Assembly: GCA_021324595.1 (NCBI GenBank) | Contig: JAJPIV010000094.1 | Span: forward strand, 1 to 54,382 | Source: Actinomycetota bacterium | GTDB lineage: Bacteria > Actinomycetota > Actinomycetes > Streptosporangiales > Streptosporangiaceae | Length of the DNA stretch: 54,382 bases | Direction: 5' to 3' | Shown: one piece after another, positions 45,091-52,544 of the stretch | Layout of the letters: each line of letters begins with the position of its first letter | Numbering within the stretch: position 1 is the stretch's first letter | Made by a program: the position numbers and the translations under genes | The notes under the pieces: generated by a model | What the model was told of the DNA's origin: nothing | The model's database searches: none | The model's input: the letters and a program-made list of their open reading frames with translations, nothing else

Positions 45091-46712
45091 CCGGGAAGCC
45101 GATGGCCGGCAGCCCGCCCGGCCCTGCGGCCGGCCGGGCACCCGGGCCGCCGGCCGGCCCCCCGTCTGGCCCCGCGGCACCCGAGCTGGTCGCGGCCGGG
45201 TTCGAGCTGGAGGTGGCCGACGCGCCGCTGCTGCACGAGCCGATCACGCTCGCCGACATCGCGCACGTCCTCGACCTGGGCATGGCCGGGGTGATCCCGG
45301 AGCAGGCCGCCCGCCGGATGCTCGCGCTCCTGCTGGAGGTCCTCGACATCCCGGCGGACCGGTTCCCGTACGACCCGGCCCACGGCGAGCTGTACAACTC
45401 CCGGGAGCGCTACTTCGTCAGCCGGGCCGGGGACCTGGCGGGATGGCTGCACGCCGGCCGGCCGCGCCGGGAGGCGATGCGGATCGCGTTCCGGCTGTGC
45501 CTGCGCGACGGGCTCACCGACCTGATGGCCGCCGCCGCCGCGCTCGCCGATGACCTGACGGCGCTCGCCCTGGCGCACACCGGCACGCTCCTGGCCGATC
45601 AGACCTACCTCCAGCACGCCCAGCCATCCACCTTCGGCCATTACGCCCTGTCGTTCGCCTACCCCGTGCTGCGCGAGGGGCGGCGCCTGGCCGCGGCGCT
45701 CGCGTGGGCGGACGCCAGCCCCGGCGGCGCGGGATGCGTGAACGGGACGCGGCTGCGCAGCGACCGCGCCACCATCGCGCGGCTGCTCGGATTCCGCTGC
45801 GTCGCCGAGCACACCAGGGACGCGATGTGGCAGACCGACGGCCTGTTCGACATGGTCGCGGCGGCGGCCGGCCTGGTGGTCTGCCAGGCGAAGCTGGCCG
45901 AGGACCTGGAGATCTGGGCGAGCCAGGAGTTCGACTACGTGAACCTGTCCGACGCCCACAGCCGGTCGAGCGTGCTCATGCCGCAGAAGCGGAACCCGTA
46001 CGCGCTGTCGATCATCCGGGGCTCGGCGGGCAGCATCATCGGCAAGCTGACGGGCCTGCTCGCGATCGCGAAGACCCCGTCCGCCAGGAGCGACAACCTG
46101 ATCTTCGCCTACGGCGAGGTGCCCAGGGCGCTCGGCCAGGCGGTGCGCACCACGGCCCTGACCGCCGGCGTCGTCAGGGGCCTGGAGGTGAACGCGGCCA
46201 GGATGCGGGACGCGCTGGACGCGGGCTTCTCCCAGGCGACCGACCTCGCCGAGTTCGTGATGCAGGAATGCGGCATCGACTACCGGACCGCCTACCGCGT
46301 GGTCGGCGAGGCGGTGCGGGAGGCGAGCGCCTCCGGCCTGCGCGGAGCCGACGTCGACGGAGCGATGCTGGACCGCGCCGCCGCCGGCGTCATCGGCCGC
46401 GGCCTCGGCCTGGCCGGCCGTGACCTGAGCGAGGTCCTCGATCCCTGGCAGATCGTGCTGAGCCGGACGGCGCGCGGCGGCGCCGCCCCGGAGGAGGTCG
46501 CCAGGATGGCCGGGCAGGTGCGGCGCGAGGCGGCCGAGCTGGCCGCCGAGGCGCGGACGTGGCAGGACACGTACCGCACGGCCCGGGAGGAGCTGCTCGC
46601 CGCGGCCCGGCGGTGCGCCGAGGCGGGCGCCTGGCCGGCTGCCCGGGCCGGCGGCCCGGAGGAGGACGCGCGCGGTCCCGGTGGCCGCGCGGAGCGCCAG
46701 AGGAGGCGATGA
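45087..46712 (+). CDS. ArgH-like lyase of the aspartase/fumarase superfamily
   Basis: The 541-residue protein resembles argininosuccinate lyase: ELYNSRERYFVSRAGDLAGW early, LADQTYLQHAQPSTFGHYAL as the C2-like region, and SRSSVLMPQKRNPYALSII (about 292-310) as the C3 loop with the catalytic serine. Known ArgH paralogues include EDDS lyase, so a C-N lyase acting on an aspartyl adduct is plausible. The first 30 residues are a Pro/Gly-rich extension. It is 70-80 residues longer than ArgH. GTG 45087 overlaps the previous stop; the stop overlaps the DUF1116 start. Arginine synthesis is unlikely because no other arg gene is near. Confidence 0.87.
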   Translation: MTGKPMAGSPPGPAAGRAPGPPAGPPSGPAAPELVAAGFELEVADAPLLHEPITLADIAHVLDLGMAGVIPEQAARRMLALLLEVLDIPADRFPYDPAHGELYNSRERYFVSRAGDLAGWLHAGRPRREAMRIAFRLCLRDGLTDLMAAAAALADDLTALALAHTGTLLADQTYLQHAQPSTFGHYALSFAYPVLREGRRLAAALAWADASPGGAGCVNGTRLRSDRATIARLLGFRCVAEHTRDAMWQTDGLFDMVAAAAGLVVCQAKLAEDLEIWASQEFDYVNLSDAHSRSSVLMPQKRNPYALSIIRGSAGSIIGKLTGLLAIAKTPSARSDNLIFAYGEVPRALGQAVRTTALTAGVVRGLEVNAARMRDALDAGFSQATDLAEFVMQECGIDYRTAYRVVGEAVREASASGLRGADVDGAMLDRAAAGVIGRGLGLAGRDLSEVLDPWQIVLSRTARGGAAPEEVARMAGQVRREAAELAAEARTWQDTYRTAREELLAAARRCAEAGAWPAARAGGPEEDARGPGGRAERQRRR

Positions 46713-48142
46713 TGGAACCAGCCGGCCCCGCGCCGTCCCTGCCCGAGGCGGTCGGCGTCGTGAACGTCGGGTTGTCCCTGTTCGCCGACGCGGTGGCGGC
46801 CCAGGGGGCGCCGGTGGTCAGCGTCGACTGGCGGGTCCCGGCGGGCGGCCGGCCGGACGAGGTGGCGATCCTGCGACGGCTGTACGGGCCGCACGCCGCG
46901 CGCATCGACGCGGCCAACAAGGAGGTGGCCAGGCGGCTCGACGCCGGCCAGCCGCTGCTGACCGGCGTGTCGACCGTGGCCGAGGCGGTGCCGGGGCTGG
47001 CCGGGCGGGCGCTGCTGCACTGCGGTCCTCCGGTCGAGTACGAGCGGGCACCCGACCCGCTGCGCCGGTCGATGCGGGCCGAGGTGGTCGCCGAGGGCTG
47101 GGCGGCCTCGGCGGCCGGCGCGGACGAGCTCCTGCGGTCCGGCCAGGTCTGGCTGGCCTGCGCCAACGACCACCGCGTCGTGGTGCCGATGGCGACCGCG
47201 CTGGCCCCCGGCGCGCCGGTCTACGTGGTCCAGGAGCAGGCGGCCGGGGCGACGGCGTTCGCCCCCATCTCGCAGGGACCCGGCGACGTGGCGTGGTTCG
47301 GCAGGGACAGCGACGGCGCGATCGCCCGGCTGGTCTTCCTGCGCGAGGTGGCCGCGCCCGCGGTGCGGCGGATCCTGTCCCTGGCCGGCCCGCTGGACGT
47401 GCTCTCGGTCGCCGCCCAGGCGCTGGCGATGGGCGACGACATCCACGTCCGCACGCAGGCGGCGACGAACCTGCTGATCCGGGGCTGGCTGCCGTACCTG
47501 GCCGAGCTGGGCGGCCGGGCCCGGCGCGAGTTCTCCCGGTTCCTGTCGGGCAACCACCTGTTCTTCCTGACCATGGCGATGGCCGCGGCCCGGGCGCTGA
47601 CCGAGTGGGCGGGCCAGGTGACCGGCTCCTCGGTGGTGACCACGATGGCCCGCAACGGCGCCACCTTCGGGATCAAGCTGGCCGGCTCGGACCGGTGGTT
47701 CACCGCCCCGGCCCCGCCGGTCGGGCACGCGCTGTACTACCCGGGCCACGGCCCCGGGAGCAGCGCGCCCGACATCGGCGACAGCGCGGTCCTGGAGCTG
47801 ACCGGGCTGGGCGCGGCCGCCGCGGCCGGGTCGCCCGCGGTCGCCCAGTTCGTCGGCGGGTCGATGACCGCCGCCGCGGCGCTGACCAGCCGGCTGGCCG
47901 CGGTGAGCGTGGCGCGGTCCACGCGGTTCAAGATCCCGGCCCTGGACATGGCCGGGACCCCGCTCGGGGTCGACGTGCGCAAGGTCGTCGAGCTCGGGAT
48001 CACGCCGGCGGTCACCACCGGCATCCTGGACCGCGACGGCGGCGCCGGGCAGGTCGGCGCGGGCGTGGCCGAGGCCCCGCTGGCGTGCTTCGCGGCGGCG
48101 CTAGCCGACCTGGAGCGCCGGCTCGCCGGCGGCGCCGGCTAG
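46712..48142 (+). CDS. DUF1116 (YlbE/AllG-like) protein
   Basis: The 476-residue protein begins VGVVNVGLSLFADAVAAQG and VVSVDWRVPAGG, and has DAANKEVARRLDAGQPLL, GRALLHCGPPVEYERA, RSGQVWLACANDHRVVVPM and YVVQEQAAGATAFAPISQGPG. Later come FFLTMAMAAARALTEWA, STVVTTMARNG-like SVVTTMARNGATFGIKLAG, and DIGDSAVLELTGLGA. These are DUF1116 hallmarks. In E. coli the homologue YlbE works with FdrA and YlbF as oxamic transcarbamylase. Here FdrA and carbamate kinase are in another operon of the same locus. ATG 46712 is chosen because GGAGG lies five bases upstream; ATG 46709 is directly adjacent. It overlaps the OsmC gene tail to tail by 42 bases. Confidence 0.9.
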   Translation: MEPAGPAPSLPEAVGVVNVGLSLFADAVAAQGAPVVSVDWRVPAGGRPDEVAILRRLYGPHAARIDAANKEVARRLDAGQPLLTGVSTVAEAVPGLAGRALLHCGPPVEYERAPDPLRRSMRAEVVAEGWAASAAGADELLRSGQVWLACANDHRVVVPMATALAPGAPVYVVQEQAAGATAFAPISQGPGDVAWFGRDSDGAIARLVFLREVAAPAVRRILSLAGPLDVLSVAAQALAMGDDIHVRTQAATNLLIRGWLPYLAELGGRARREFSRFLSGNHLFFLTMAMAAARALTEWAGQVTGSSVVTTMARNGATFGIKLAGSDRWFTAPAPPVGHALYYPGHGPGSSAPDIGDSAVLELTGLGAAAAAGSPAVAQFVGGSMTAAAALTSRLAAVSVARSTRFKIPALDMAGTPLGVDVRKVVELGITPAVTTGILDRDGGAGQVGAGVAEAPLACFAAALADLERRLAGGAG

Positions 48143-48538
48143 CACCACCTCGACCGGCGGGGCGGACGCGATCGTGTTCGACACGTAGCAGTGCGCCAGC
48201 GCGGGCCTGACCAGCGGCTCGATCAGCTCGGGGGGCGCGGTCGAGGCCACGGCCAGCCTGAGCCGGGAGAACCTCGGCCCGTCGTAGGTCCCGGTCGCGG
48301 TGACGGCCAGGTCGGGCAGCCGCACCCCGCGCTTGCCCGCCGCCCACGCCAGCGCGAGCGCGTAGCAGGAGGCCGCCGCCGCGAGCAGGTACTCGGTGGG
48401 CATCGGCCCGGCGCCGGTGCCGCCGGCGCTCACCGGCTCATCGACCACCAGGTCGAAGCCCCCGGCGGCGACCCGGCAGCGCCAGCCGCCCTCCCAGCGG
48501 GCGGTCACCGAGCTGGCGCCCGGCCGGCTAGCGGCCAT
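48101..48538 (-). CDS. OsmC-family protein
   Basis: The 145-residue protein has the OsmC/Ohr fold pattern: ARWEGGWRCRVAAGGFDLVV, DEPVSAGG, then PTEYLLAAAASCYALALAWA with the first catalytic cysteine, GVRLPDLAVTATGTYDGP and ALAHCYVSNTIAS with the second. OsmC proteins reduce organic peroxides using paired cysteines. The ATG at 48538 limits overlap with the accessory-protein gene to 11 bases; an in-frame ATG at 48619 would add a repetitive STAGA N-terminus encoded by the overlap. It is the last gene of the nitrile hydratase operon and might protect the cobalt enzyme's oxidised cysteines or act independently. Confidence 0.82.
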   Translation of the reverse strand: MAASRPGASSVTARWEGGWRCRVAAGGFDLVVDEPVSAGGTGAGPMPTEYLLAAAASCYALALAWAAGKRGVRLPDLAVTATGTYDGPRFSRLRLAVASTAPPELIEPLVRPALAHCYVSNTIASAPPVEVVLAGAAGEPALQVG

Positions 48539-48995
48539 CTCCGGCGCCCGACGGCGCCGCGGCGGATGGCTCGCGCCCGCCGTGCTCGCGCCCGCCGTGC
48601 TCGCGCCCGCCGTGCTCATGGCGGGCGTGGCCGCGATCCGGCTGGGCCGCGAGCAGCGCGGCCCGCTCCCCCACCTCCGCCTCGCTGACCAGGCCCGCCC
48701 CGGCGAGCGTGCGCTCGAGGGCGCGCAGCCAGCACCGGTAGTAGTTCCACTCCTCCTGGCCGGCCCGGTGCGCCTGCCAGTCGCCGATCTCGGCGATCAG
48801 CCGCTGCCGGAAGTCCTCCCAGGCGAAGTGCCCGGCCTGGTGCAGGGCCATCGCCACGCCGAAGGCCTGGCTCTCCCACGGCTCGGCGAAGACCAGCTCG
48901 CCATTGTCCCTGGGCGGCGCCGCCACGCCGGCGGCGTCGAGCAGGTAGCCCGGGTCCGCCCGGCCCGCCCGCCCGTGCCCCGGCCGCGCGGTCAC
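48528..48995 (-). CDS. Nitrile hydratase accessory/activator protein (P14K-like)
   Basis: The 155-residue protein is a beta-subunit-like chaperone: [40 protein letters not shown], and [20 protein letters not shown] followed by [12 protein letters not shown]. These match the activators that deliver cobalt to the alpha subunit by subunit exchange. GTG 48995 overlaps the alpha-subunit stop, the standard beta-alpha-activator order. The C-terminus ends with a histidine-bearing repeat (HGGRE three times) coded by a 15-bp tandem repeat; it may help bind metal or be incidental. Confidence 0.88.
   Translation of the reverse strand: MTARPGHGRAGRADPGYLLDAAGVAAPPRDNGELVFAEPWESQAFGVAMALHQAGHFAWEDFRQRLIAEIGDWQAHRAGQEEWNYYRCWLRALERTLAGAGLVSEAEVGERAALLAAQPDRGHARHEHGGREHGGREHGGREPSAAAPSGAGDGR
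48568..48619. repeat. 15-bp tandem repeat, three and a half units
   Basis: The unit GCGCCCGCCGTGCTC is repeated head to tail. On the minus strand it encodes HGGRE repeats at the end of the activator protein and, in another frame, STAGA repeats in a possible N-terminal extension of OsmC. Confidence 0.8.
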
Positions 48996-49582
48996 GGCCC
49001 GCTCACCTGGGCCACGCCCACCATCGAGTCCCTGGTCACCAGGGCGGCGAGCTCCTCCTCCGTGAGGCGCTCGGTGCCAGGCGGGCGCAGCGGCAGCACC
49101 ATGTACCTGACCTCCGAGCTGGAGTCGAAGACCTTGATCTGCACGTCGTCCCCGAGCACCAGGCCGAACTCCGCGAGCACCTGCCGCGGCTCGCGGACCA
49201 CGCGGGAGCGGTAGGACGGGTCCTTGTACCAGGACGGCGGCAGTCCCAGGACCGGCCACGGGTAGCAGGAGCAGAGCGTGCACACCACGACGTGGTGCAG
49301 CCGCGGGGTGTTCTCCAGCACCACGATCTTCTCCCCCTGCGCTCCCTTGAAGCCGAGCTCGGCGATCGCTGTCGTGCCGTCCGCCAGCAGCCTGGCCCGG
49401 TACTGCGGGTCGGTCCACGCCCGGGCGACCACCTTGGCCCCGTTCATCGGGCCGACGGACTGCTCGTAGGCCTTGATGAAGCTGTCCACGGTGGCCTGGT
49501 CGATCAGCCCGCGCTCGGCCAGCAGCGAGGCGAGGGCCTCCGCGCGCAGCGCCGGGTCCAGGTGGCTGGTCGCGGTGGTCAT
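48992..49582 (-). CDS. nthA: Cobalt-type nitrile hydratase alpha subunit
   Basis: The 196-residue subunit carries the metal-binding loop [11 protein letters not shown] with Cys101, Cys104, Ser105 and Cys106; Thr102 marks the cobalt type (iron enzymes have Ser there). Flanking blocks are [56 protein letters not shown] and [15 protein letters not shown]. The two metal-loop cysteines become oxidised in the mature enzyme. It hydrates nitriles to amides. It overlaps the beta-subunit stop by 4 bases, and no amidase gene is in the window. Confidence 0.97.
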   Translation of the reverse strand: MTTATSHLDPALRAEALASLLAERGLIDQATVDSFIKAYEQSVGPMNGAKVVARAWTDPQYRARLLADGTTAIAELGFKGAQGEKIVVLENTPRLHHVVVCTLCSCYPWPVLGLPPSWYKDPSYRSRVVREPRQVLAEFGLVLGDDVQIKVFDSSSEVRYMVLPLRPPGTERLTEEELAALVTRDSMVGVAQVSGP

Positions 49583-50238
49583 GTCGCCGGCTCCAGGTAG
49601 GGCTCGAACAGGTCGATGGTGAGGCTGAACGGCTCGGCGTCCGGCCCCCACAGCTCGCGCGAGTCGAACTCGACCGAGTAGACGTACTGGGGATCCTCGC
49701 CGAGGAAGTGCGCCGCGCTGTCGGGGAAGACGTGCCCCGGGCCCTGCGCGGCCACCAGGCCGGCCCGGCGCCGCACGTACCGCGGCGCGCGGCAGTGCCC
49801 CGCCGGGTGCAGGTCGCGCACCCGCACCCGGTCGCCCACCGAGAACGCGCGCGGGCGGTCGATGGCGCGCAGGTTGCCGGCGCCGCCGGAGGCCATCTGC
49901 GGCTTGTGCGGCTCGGGCGGGGCCGGCTCGCCCGCCGCAGCGCCGCGCAGCCGCGCGGCCCGGGCGCTGACCTGCCCGGCGCTGACGATTCCGCTGTCCT
50001 CCAGCAGGATCTGCGCGCCGATCAGCCACCTGTTGTAGTAGCCGCGCAGGTACTCGCCGGGCGGCACCCGCTCGATGGCGTGGCGGAACGCGTGCAGGTT
50101 CGCCCCGGCGGCGCGGATCGCCAGCAGGCCGAGCGCGAACGCGGTGCCCTCCCACGGCTGCGCGAACGGGGGGCCGGCGTCGAGCGGGAGCACGTGCCCG
50201 AACCCCTGCATCCCGCCCACGTCATGGATTCCGTCCAT
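49579..50238 (-). CDS. nthB: Nitrile hydratase beta subunit
   Basis: The 219-residue subunit begins with the family start [16 protein letters not shown] and has [38 protein letters not shown] and, in the C-terminal SH3-like part, [20 protein letters not shown] and [17 protein letters not shown] 50238 is chosen because it gives the usual start, with AAGGGAG upstream. It assembles with the alpha subunit as an alpha-beta heterodimer. Beta-before-alpha order is typical of cobalt enzymes. A 73-bp gap separates it from the Sll0783-like gene. Confidence 0.96.
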   Translation of the reverse strand: MDGIHDVGGMQGFGHVLPLDAGPPFAQPWEGTAFALGLLAIRAAGANLHAFRHAIERVPPGEYLRGYYNRWLIGAQILLEDSGIVSAGQVSARAARLRGAAAGEPAPPEPHKPQMASGGAGNLRAIDRPRAFSVGDRVRVRDLHPAGHCRAPRYVRRRAGLVAAQGPGHVFPDSAAHFLGEDPQYVYSVEFDSRELWGPDAEPFSLTIDLFEPYLEPAT

Positions 50239-50311
50239 GGCGGCTTGCGCTCCCTTCACGGGCGCCAGCCCCGGCGCCGGGCCGCGCGGGCCCGGCGCCG
50301 GCGGCGGCCCG

Positions 50312-50800
50312 TCAGACGGTCCAGGTGTTGAGCTGGAACGCCCCGGCCCGCCAGGCGGTCAGGGCGGAGTCGAGCACGTCGAGGGGGTTGAACGCCTGGA
50401 CGCCGTCGATCAGGTCCTCCTCGCGGAATCCGTACAGGGCGCCCATGGCGAACCGGCAGGCATAGACCTTGGCGCCCTCCTTCAGGAGGGTCTCGATCTG
50501 GCGGTTCACGGCCAGGTTGCCCGGGAACCCCTCGGTGCCGACCGTCGGGTAGCCGCGGGTGCGCGAGGCGAGCAGGACCCCCGGCCCGTACAAGATGATG
50601 GAGACGTCGAAGCCCTTGCGGACCAGGCGGGTCGCGGTGAGCAGGTTCACCAGCGACACCGAGCCCTCGAAGGGCACCGAGTGGATGAAGATGAAGGCCT
50701 TCTCGCCCGGGTTGGCCTGGATGTCCTCGAAGAGCTTCTCCTCGGTCTTGTACAGGGAACCGCCCGGCTCCGCGCGGGGGGTCTCGACGGTGATCGGCAT
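50312..50800 (-). CDS. DsrE-fold protein, MSMEG_0572/Sll0783-like nitrogen-starvation family
   Basis: The 162-residue protein has the blocks of the Sll0783 family: KLFEDIQANPGEKAFIFIHS, VPFEGSVSLVNLLTATRLVR, FDVSIILYGPGVLLASRTRG, EGAKVYACRFAMGALYG and NPLDVLDSALTA, ending NTWTV. Homologues (NitB) are the first gene of nit1 clusters and are induced by nitrogen starvation in cyanobacteria. The fold is shared with sulfur-carrier DsrE proteins, and Cys in YACRFA is conserved in the family. Its location directly upstream of nitrile hydratase genes is the strongest link between the nit1-like set and nitrile metabolism here. ATG 50800 follows AGGAGCAGCC. Confidence 0.88.
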   Translation of the reverse strand: MPITVETPRAEPGGSLYKTEEKLFEDIQANPGEKAFIFIHSVPFEGSVSLVNLLTATRLVRKGFDVSIILYGPGVLLASRTRGYPTVGTEGFPGNLAVNRQIETLLKEGAKVYACRFAMGALYGFREEDLIDGVQAFNPLDVLDSALTAWRAGAFQLNTWTV

Positions 50801-50851
50801 GGCTGCTCCTGATTCTCTCGTGTTCGGTTGCCGACGGGCTGCGCCGTGACA

Positions 50852-51106
50852 TCAGGCCGCTGGACCAAGGGGAGGCTCCCCCGCCGTCCAGGTCATGCGA
50901 TGGCTGCCCGGCATGCGGCGCATGATCGCCGACCGCAGGCTCCAGGGCAGCGCCCGGTAGGCCGGGGCGTACACCCGCAGCCAGAAGACCGCCGCGCCGC
51001 GCGGCGGGCGCGGCGGCGGGACCCCGTACTTGGCGGCGACCTTCTCCTGCGCCGCGATCATGAGGTAGCGCTCCGACGTGGCGCGCAGCCAGCGCGAGAA
51101 GCTCAC
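50852..51106 (-). CDS. Small 84-residue protein of unknown function
   Basis: I do not recognise this protein. It is basic, with an N-terminal helix FSRWLRATSERYLMIAAQEK, then VAAKYGVPPPRPP, a second helix-forming part VFWLRVYAPAYRALPWSLRS and a tail with MPGSHRMTWTAG. No cysteine or membrane segment is present. GTG 51106 has GGAGGCTGAG upstream, partly within the oxidoreductase end, so it is translated in an operon between the flavoprotein and the Sll0783-like gene. The position suggests a subunit or adaptor for one of them. Confidence 0.7.
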   Translation of the reverse strand: MSFSRWLRATSERYLMIAAQEKVAAKYGVPPPRPPRGAAVFWLRVYAPAYRALPWSLRSAIMRRMPGSHRMTWTAGEPPLGPAA

Positions 51107-51107
51107 C

Positions 51108-52442
51108 TCAGCCTCCGATCCGGGAGAGCAGGTTCTGCGCCGCCAGGGCTATCGGCTCGTTGAGCGCCCCGATCGGCGGCGAGTACACGTTCTCCATCGT
51201 CGCGAGCTGCCGGGCGGTGATGCCCGTGCGGACCGCCATGGCCAGGAAGTCCGCGCGCTCCTTGATGCCCTCGGCCCCGACCATCTGGGCGCCGATCAGC
51301 CGCAGCGACCCGGGCTCGGCGAGCAGCTTGACCCGGATCTTCTTCACCCCGGGGTAGTAGCGGGCGCGGGAGATGCCCTCGGCCACGCCCACCACGTGGG
51401 GGATGCCGAGCGCGGTCGCGAGCGTCTCGCTGAACGAGACGCCGCCGATCATCCATTCCCCCGCCACCATCCCCCACGGCACGCTCACCGGCTGGTAGGA
51501 CCTGCTCCCGCCGGCGGCGTTCGTCCCGGCCACCTTGCCCTGGGCGTAGGCGTGGCTGCCCGACAGGCCCTGGACCGGGATGCCGGACACGCTGTGCGGC
51601 ACCTCCACGCAGTCGCCGGCCGCCCACACGTCCGGCGTGGTGGTGGCCATGCGCTCATCGACGATCACCCCGCCGGCCGAGCCGGTCCTGATGCCCGCGG
51701 CCGCCGCCAGCGCCGTGTTCGCCTGCTTCTTGGTGCAGACCACCGCGAGGTCGCACGGGATCTCGCCGTCCGAGGTCAGCACGGCCGAGACGGTCCCGTC
51801 GCCGGCGAAGCCGGTGAGGGTGGTGTTGAAGTGCAGCCGGGCGCCCATCTGCTGCCAGGACTCCTGGACCGGCCCGGCGATGTCGGGATCGGTGGCCGCC
51901 GTCAGCGCCCAGGCACCGGGATCCACCAGGTGGGTCTCGATGCCGCGGTGGCACAGCGCGGTGACCATCTCCAGCCCGAGCGGCGACGCCTCGATCACGA
52001 CCGCCGCCTTGACCCGGTCCAGGACGGTGTCCCACTCCATGGCGCGGCGGATGTTCTTGACGAAGTACAGGCCGCCGAGCCCGGCGCCGGGCACGCCGGC
52101 GGGCGCGTAGCCGAATCCGGTGCAGACGATCAGCTTGTCGTAGCGGACCTGGCCCTCGCCGGCGACCGTGACCGTCTTGGCCGCGGCGTCCACGGCGGTG
52201 ACGGCCGTGGAGTACCTGATGTCGATCCCGGCGTCCTCGTAGGTCTGCTTGGTCGCCAGGAACAGGCGCTCGAAATCGGGGATCTCCTTGCCGTGGACGT
52301 ACGGGATGCCGCACGGGCTGTAGCCGACGTCCTCGAACTCGGTGTAGACGCGCACCTCGGCGCCCGGGTCGGTGCCCTTGGCTGCCCCGGCGGCGCCGAT
52401 TCCGGCGGCCCCGCCGCCGATCACCACGATTCGCTGCGCCAC
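51108..52442 (-). CDS. FAD-dependent pyridine nucleotide-disulfide oxidoreductase, CoA-disulfide reductase-like
   Basis: The 444-residue flavoprotein has the FAD motif VVIGGGAAGIGAAGAAKG, the single redox cysteine Cys44 in GYSPCGIPYVHGKE (as in CoA-disulfide reductase and NADH oxidase), a second nucleotide region AVVIEASPLGLEMVTALCHR in which the usual GxGxxG is altered (EASPLG), and FAD-binding TPDVWAAGDCVEVPHSV. A dimerisation domain follows (YYPGVKKIRVKLLA, MVGAEGIKERADFLAMAV). It may reduce a persulfide, CoA disulfide or O2. The altered NAD-loop glycine is notable. It leads the nitrile hydratase operon; GTG 52442 has AGGAGGG upstream. It is not the flavoprotein family usually found in nit1 clusters. 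Confidence 0.87.
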   Translation of the reverse strand: MAQRIVVIGGGAAGIGAAGAAKGTDPGAEVRVYTEFEDVGYSPCGIPYVHGKEIPDFERLFLATKQTYEDAGIDIRYSTAVTAVDAAAKTVTVAGEGQVRYDKLIVCTGFGYAPAGVPGAGLGGLYFVKNIRRAMEWDTVLDRVKAAVVIEASPLGLEMVTALCHRGIETHLVDPGAWALTAATDPDIAGPVQESWQQMGARLHFNTTLTGFAGDGTVSAVLTSDGEIPCDLAVVCTKKQANTALAAAAGIRTGSAGGVIVDERMATTTPDVWAAGDCVEVPHSVSGIPVQGLSGSHAYAQGKVAGTNAAGGSRSYQPVSVPWGMVAGEWMIGGVSFSETLATALGIPHVVGVAEGISRARYYPGVKKIRVKLLAEPGSLRLIGAQMVGAEGIKERADFLAMAVRTGITARQLATMENVYSPPIGALNEPIALAAQNLLSRIGG

Positions 52443-52502
52443 CGGCTACCCTCCTGTGCGAGCAGGTGGATGGTCATTTAGTATCCGCGATGCTTCGTAC
52501 AC

Positions 52503-52532
52503 TATAATGACGACAGGCCCGTATGACGTCAA
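52503..52532. promoter_or_regulatory. Overlapping divergent promoters for flavoprotein operon and XRE-cupin gene
   Basis: On the minus strand TTGACG (52532-52527), a 17-bp spacer and CATTAT (52509-52504) form a promoter for the nitrile hydratase operon. On the plus strand TATAAT (52503-52508) is a strong -10 for the XRE-cupin gene, with only a weak -35 (TAGTAT). The two -10 elements occupy the same bases, so the promoters should compete. TAGTNT-type half-sites flank the region. Confidence 0.6.
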
Positions 52533-52544
52533 GACGAGCCATGC

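Noticed and set aside
43693-46712. Housekeeping purB and argH
   Set aside because: Both have atypical extensions, sit in a translationally coupled accessory operon and have no purine or arginine genes beside them.
48568-48619. Possible CRISPR-like repeats
   Set aside because: The units are contiguous 15-bp tandem copies without spacers and lie inside coding sequence; no cas genes are present.
51108-52442. MSMEG_0569-type flavoprotein of the nit1 cluster
   Set aside because: The single redox cysteine in SPCGIPY and the dimerisation domain place it with CoA-disulfide reductase/NADH oxidase instead.
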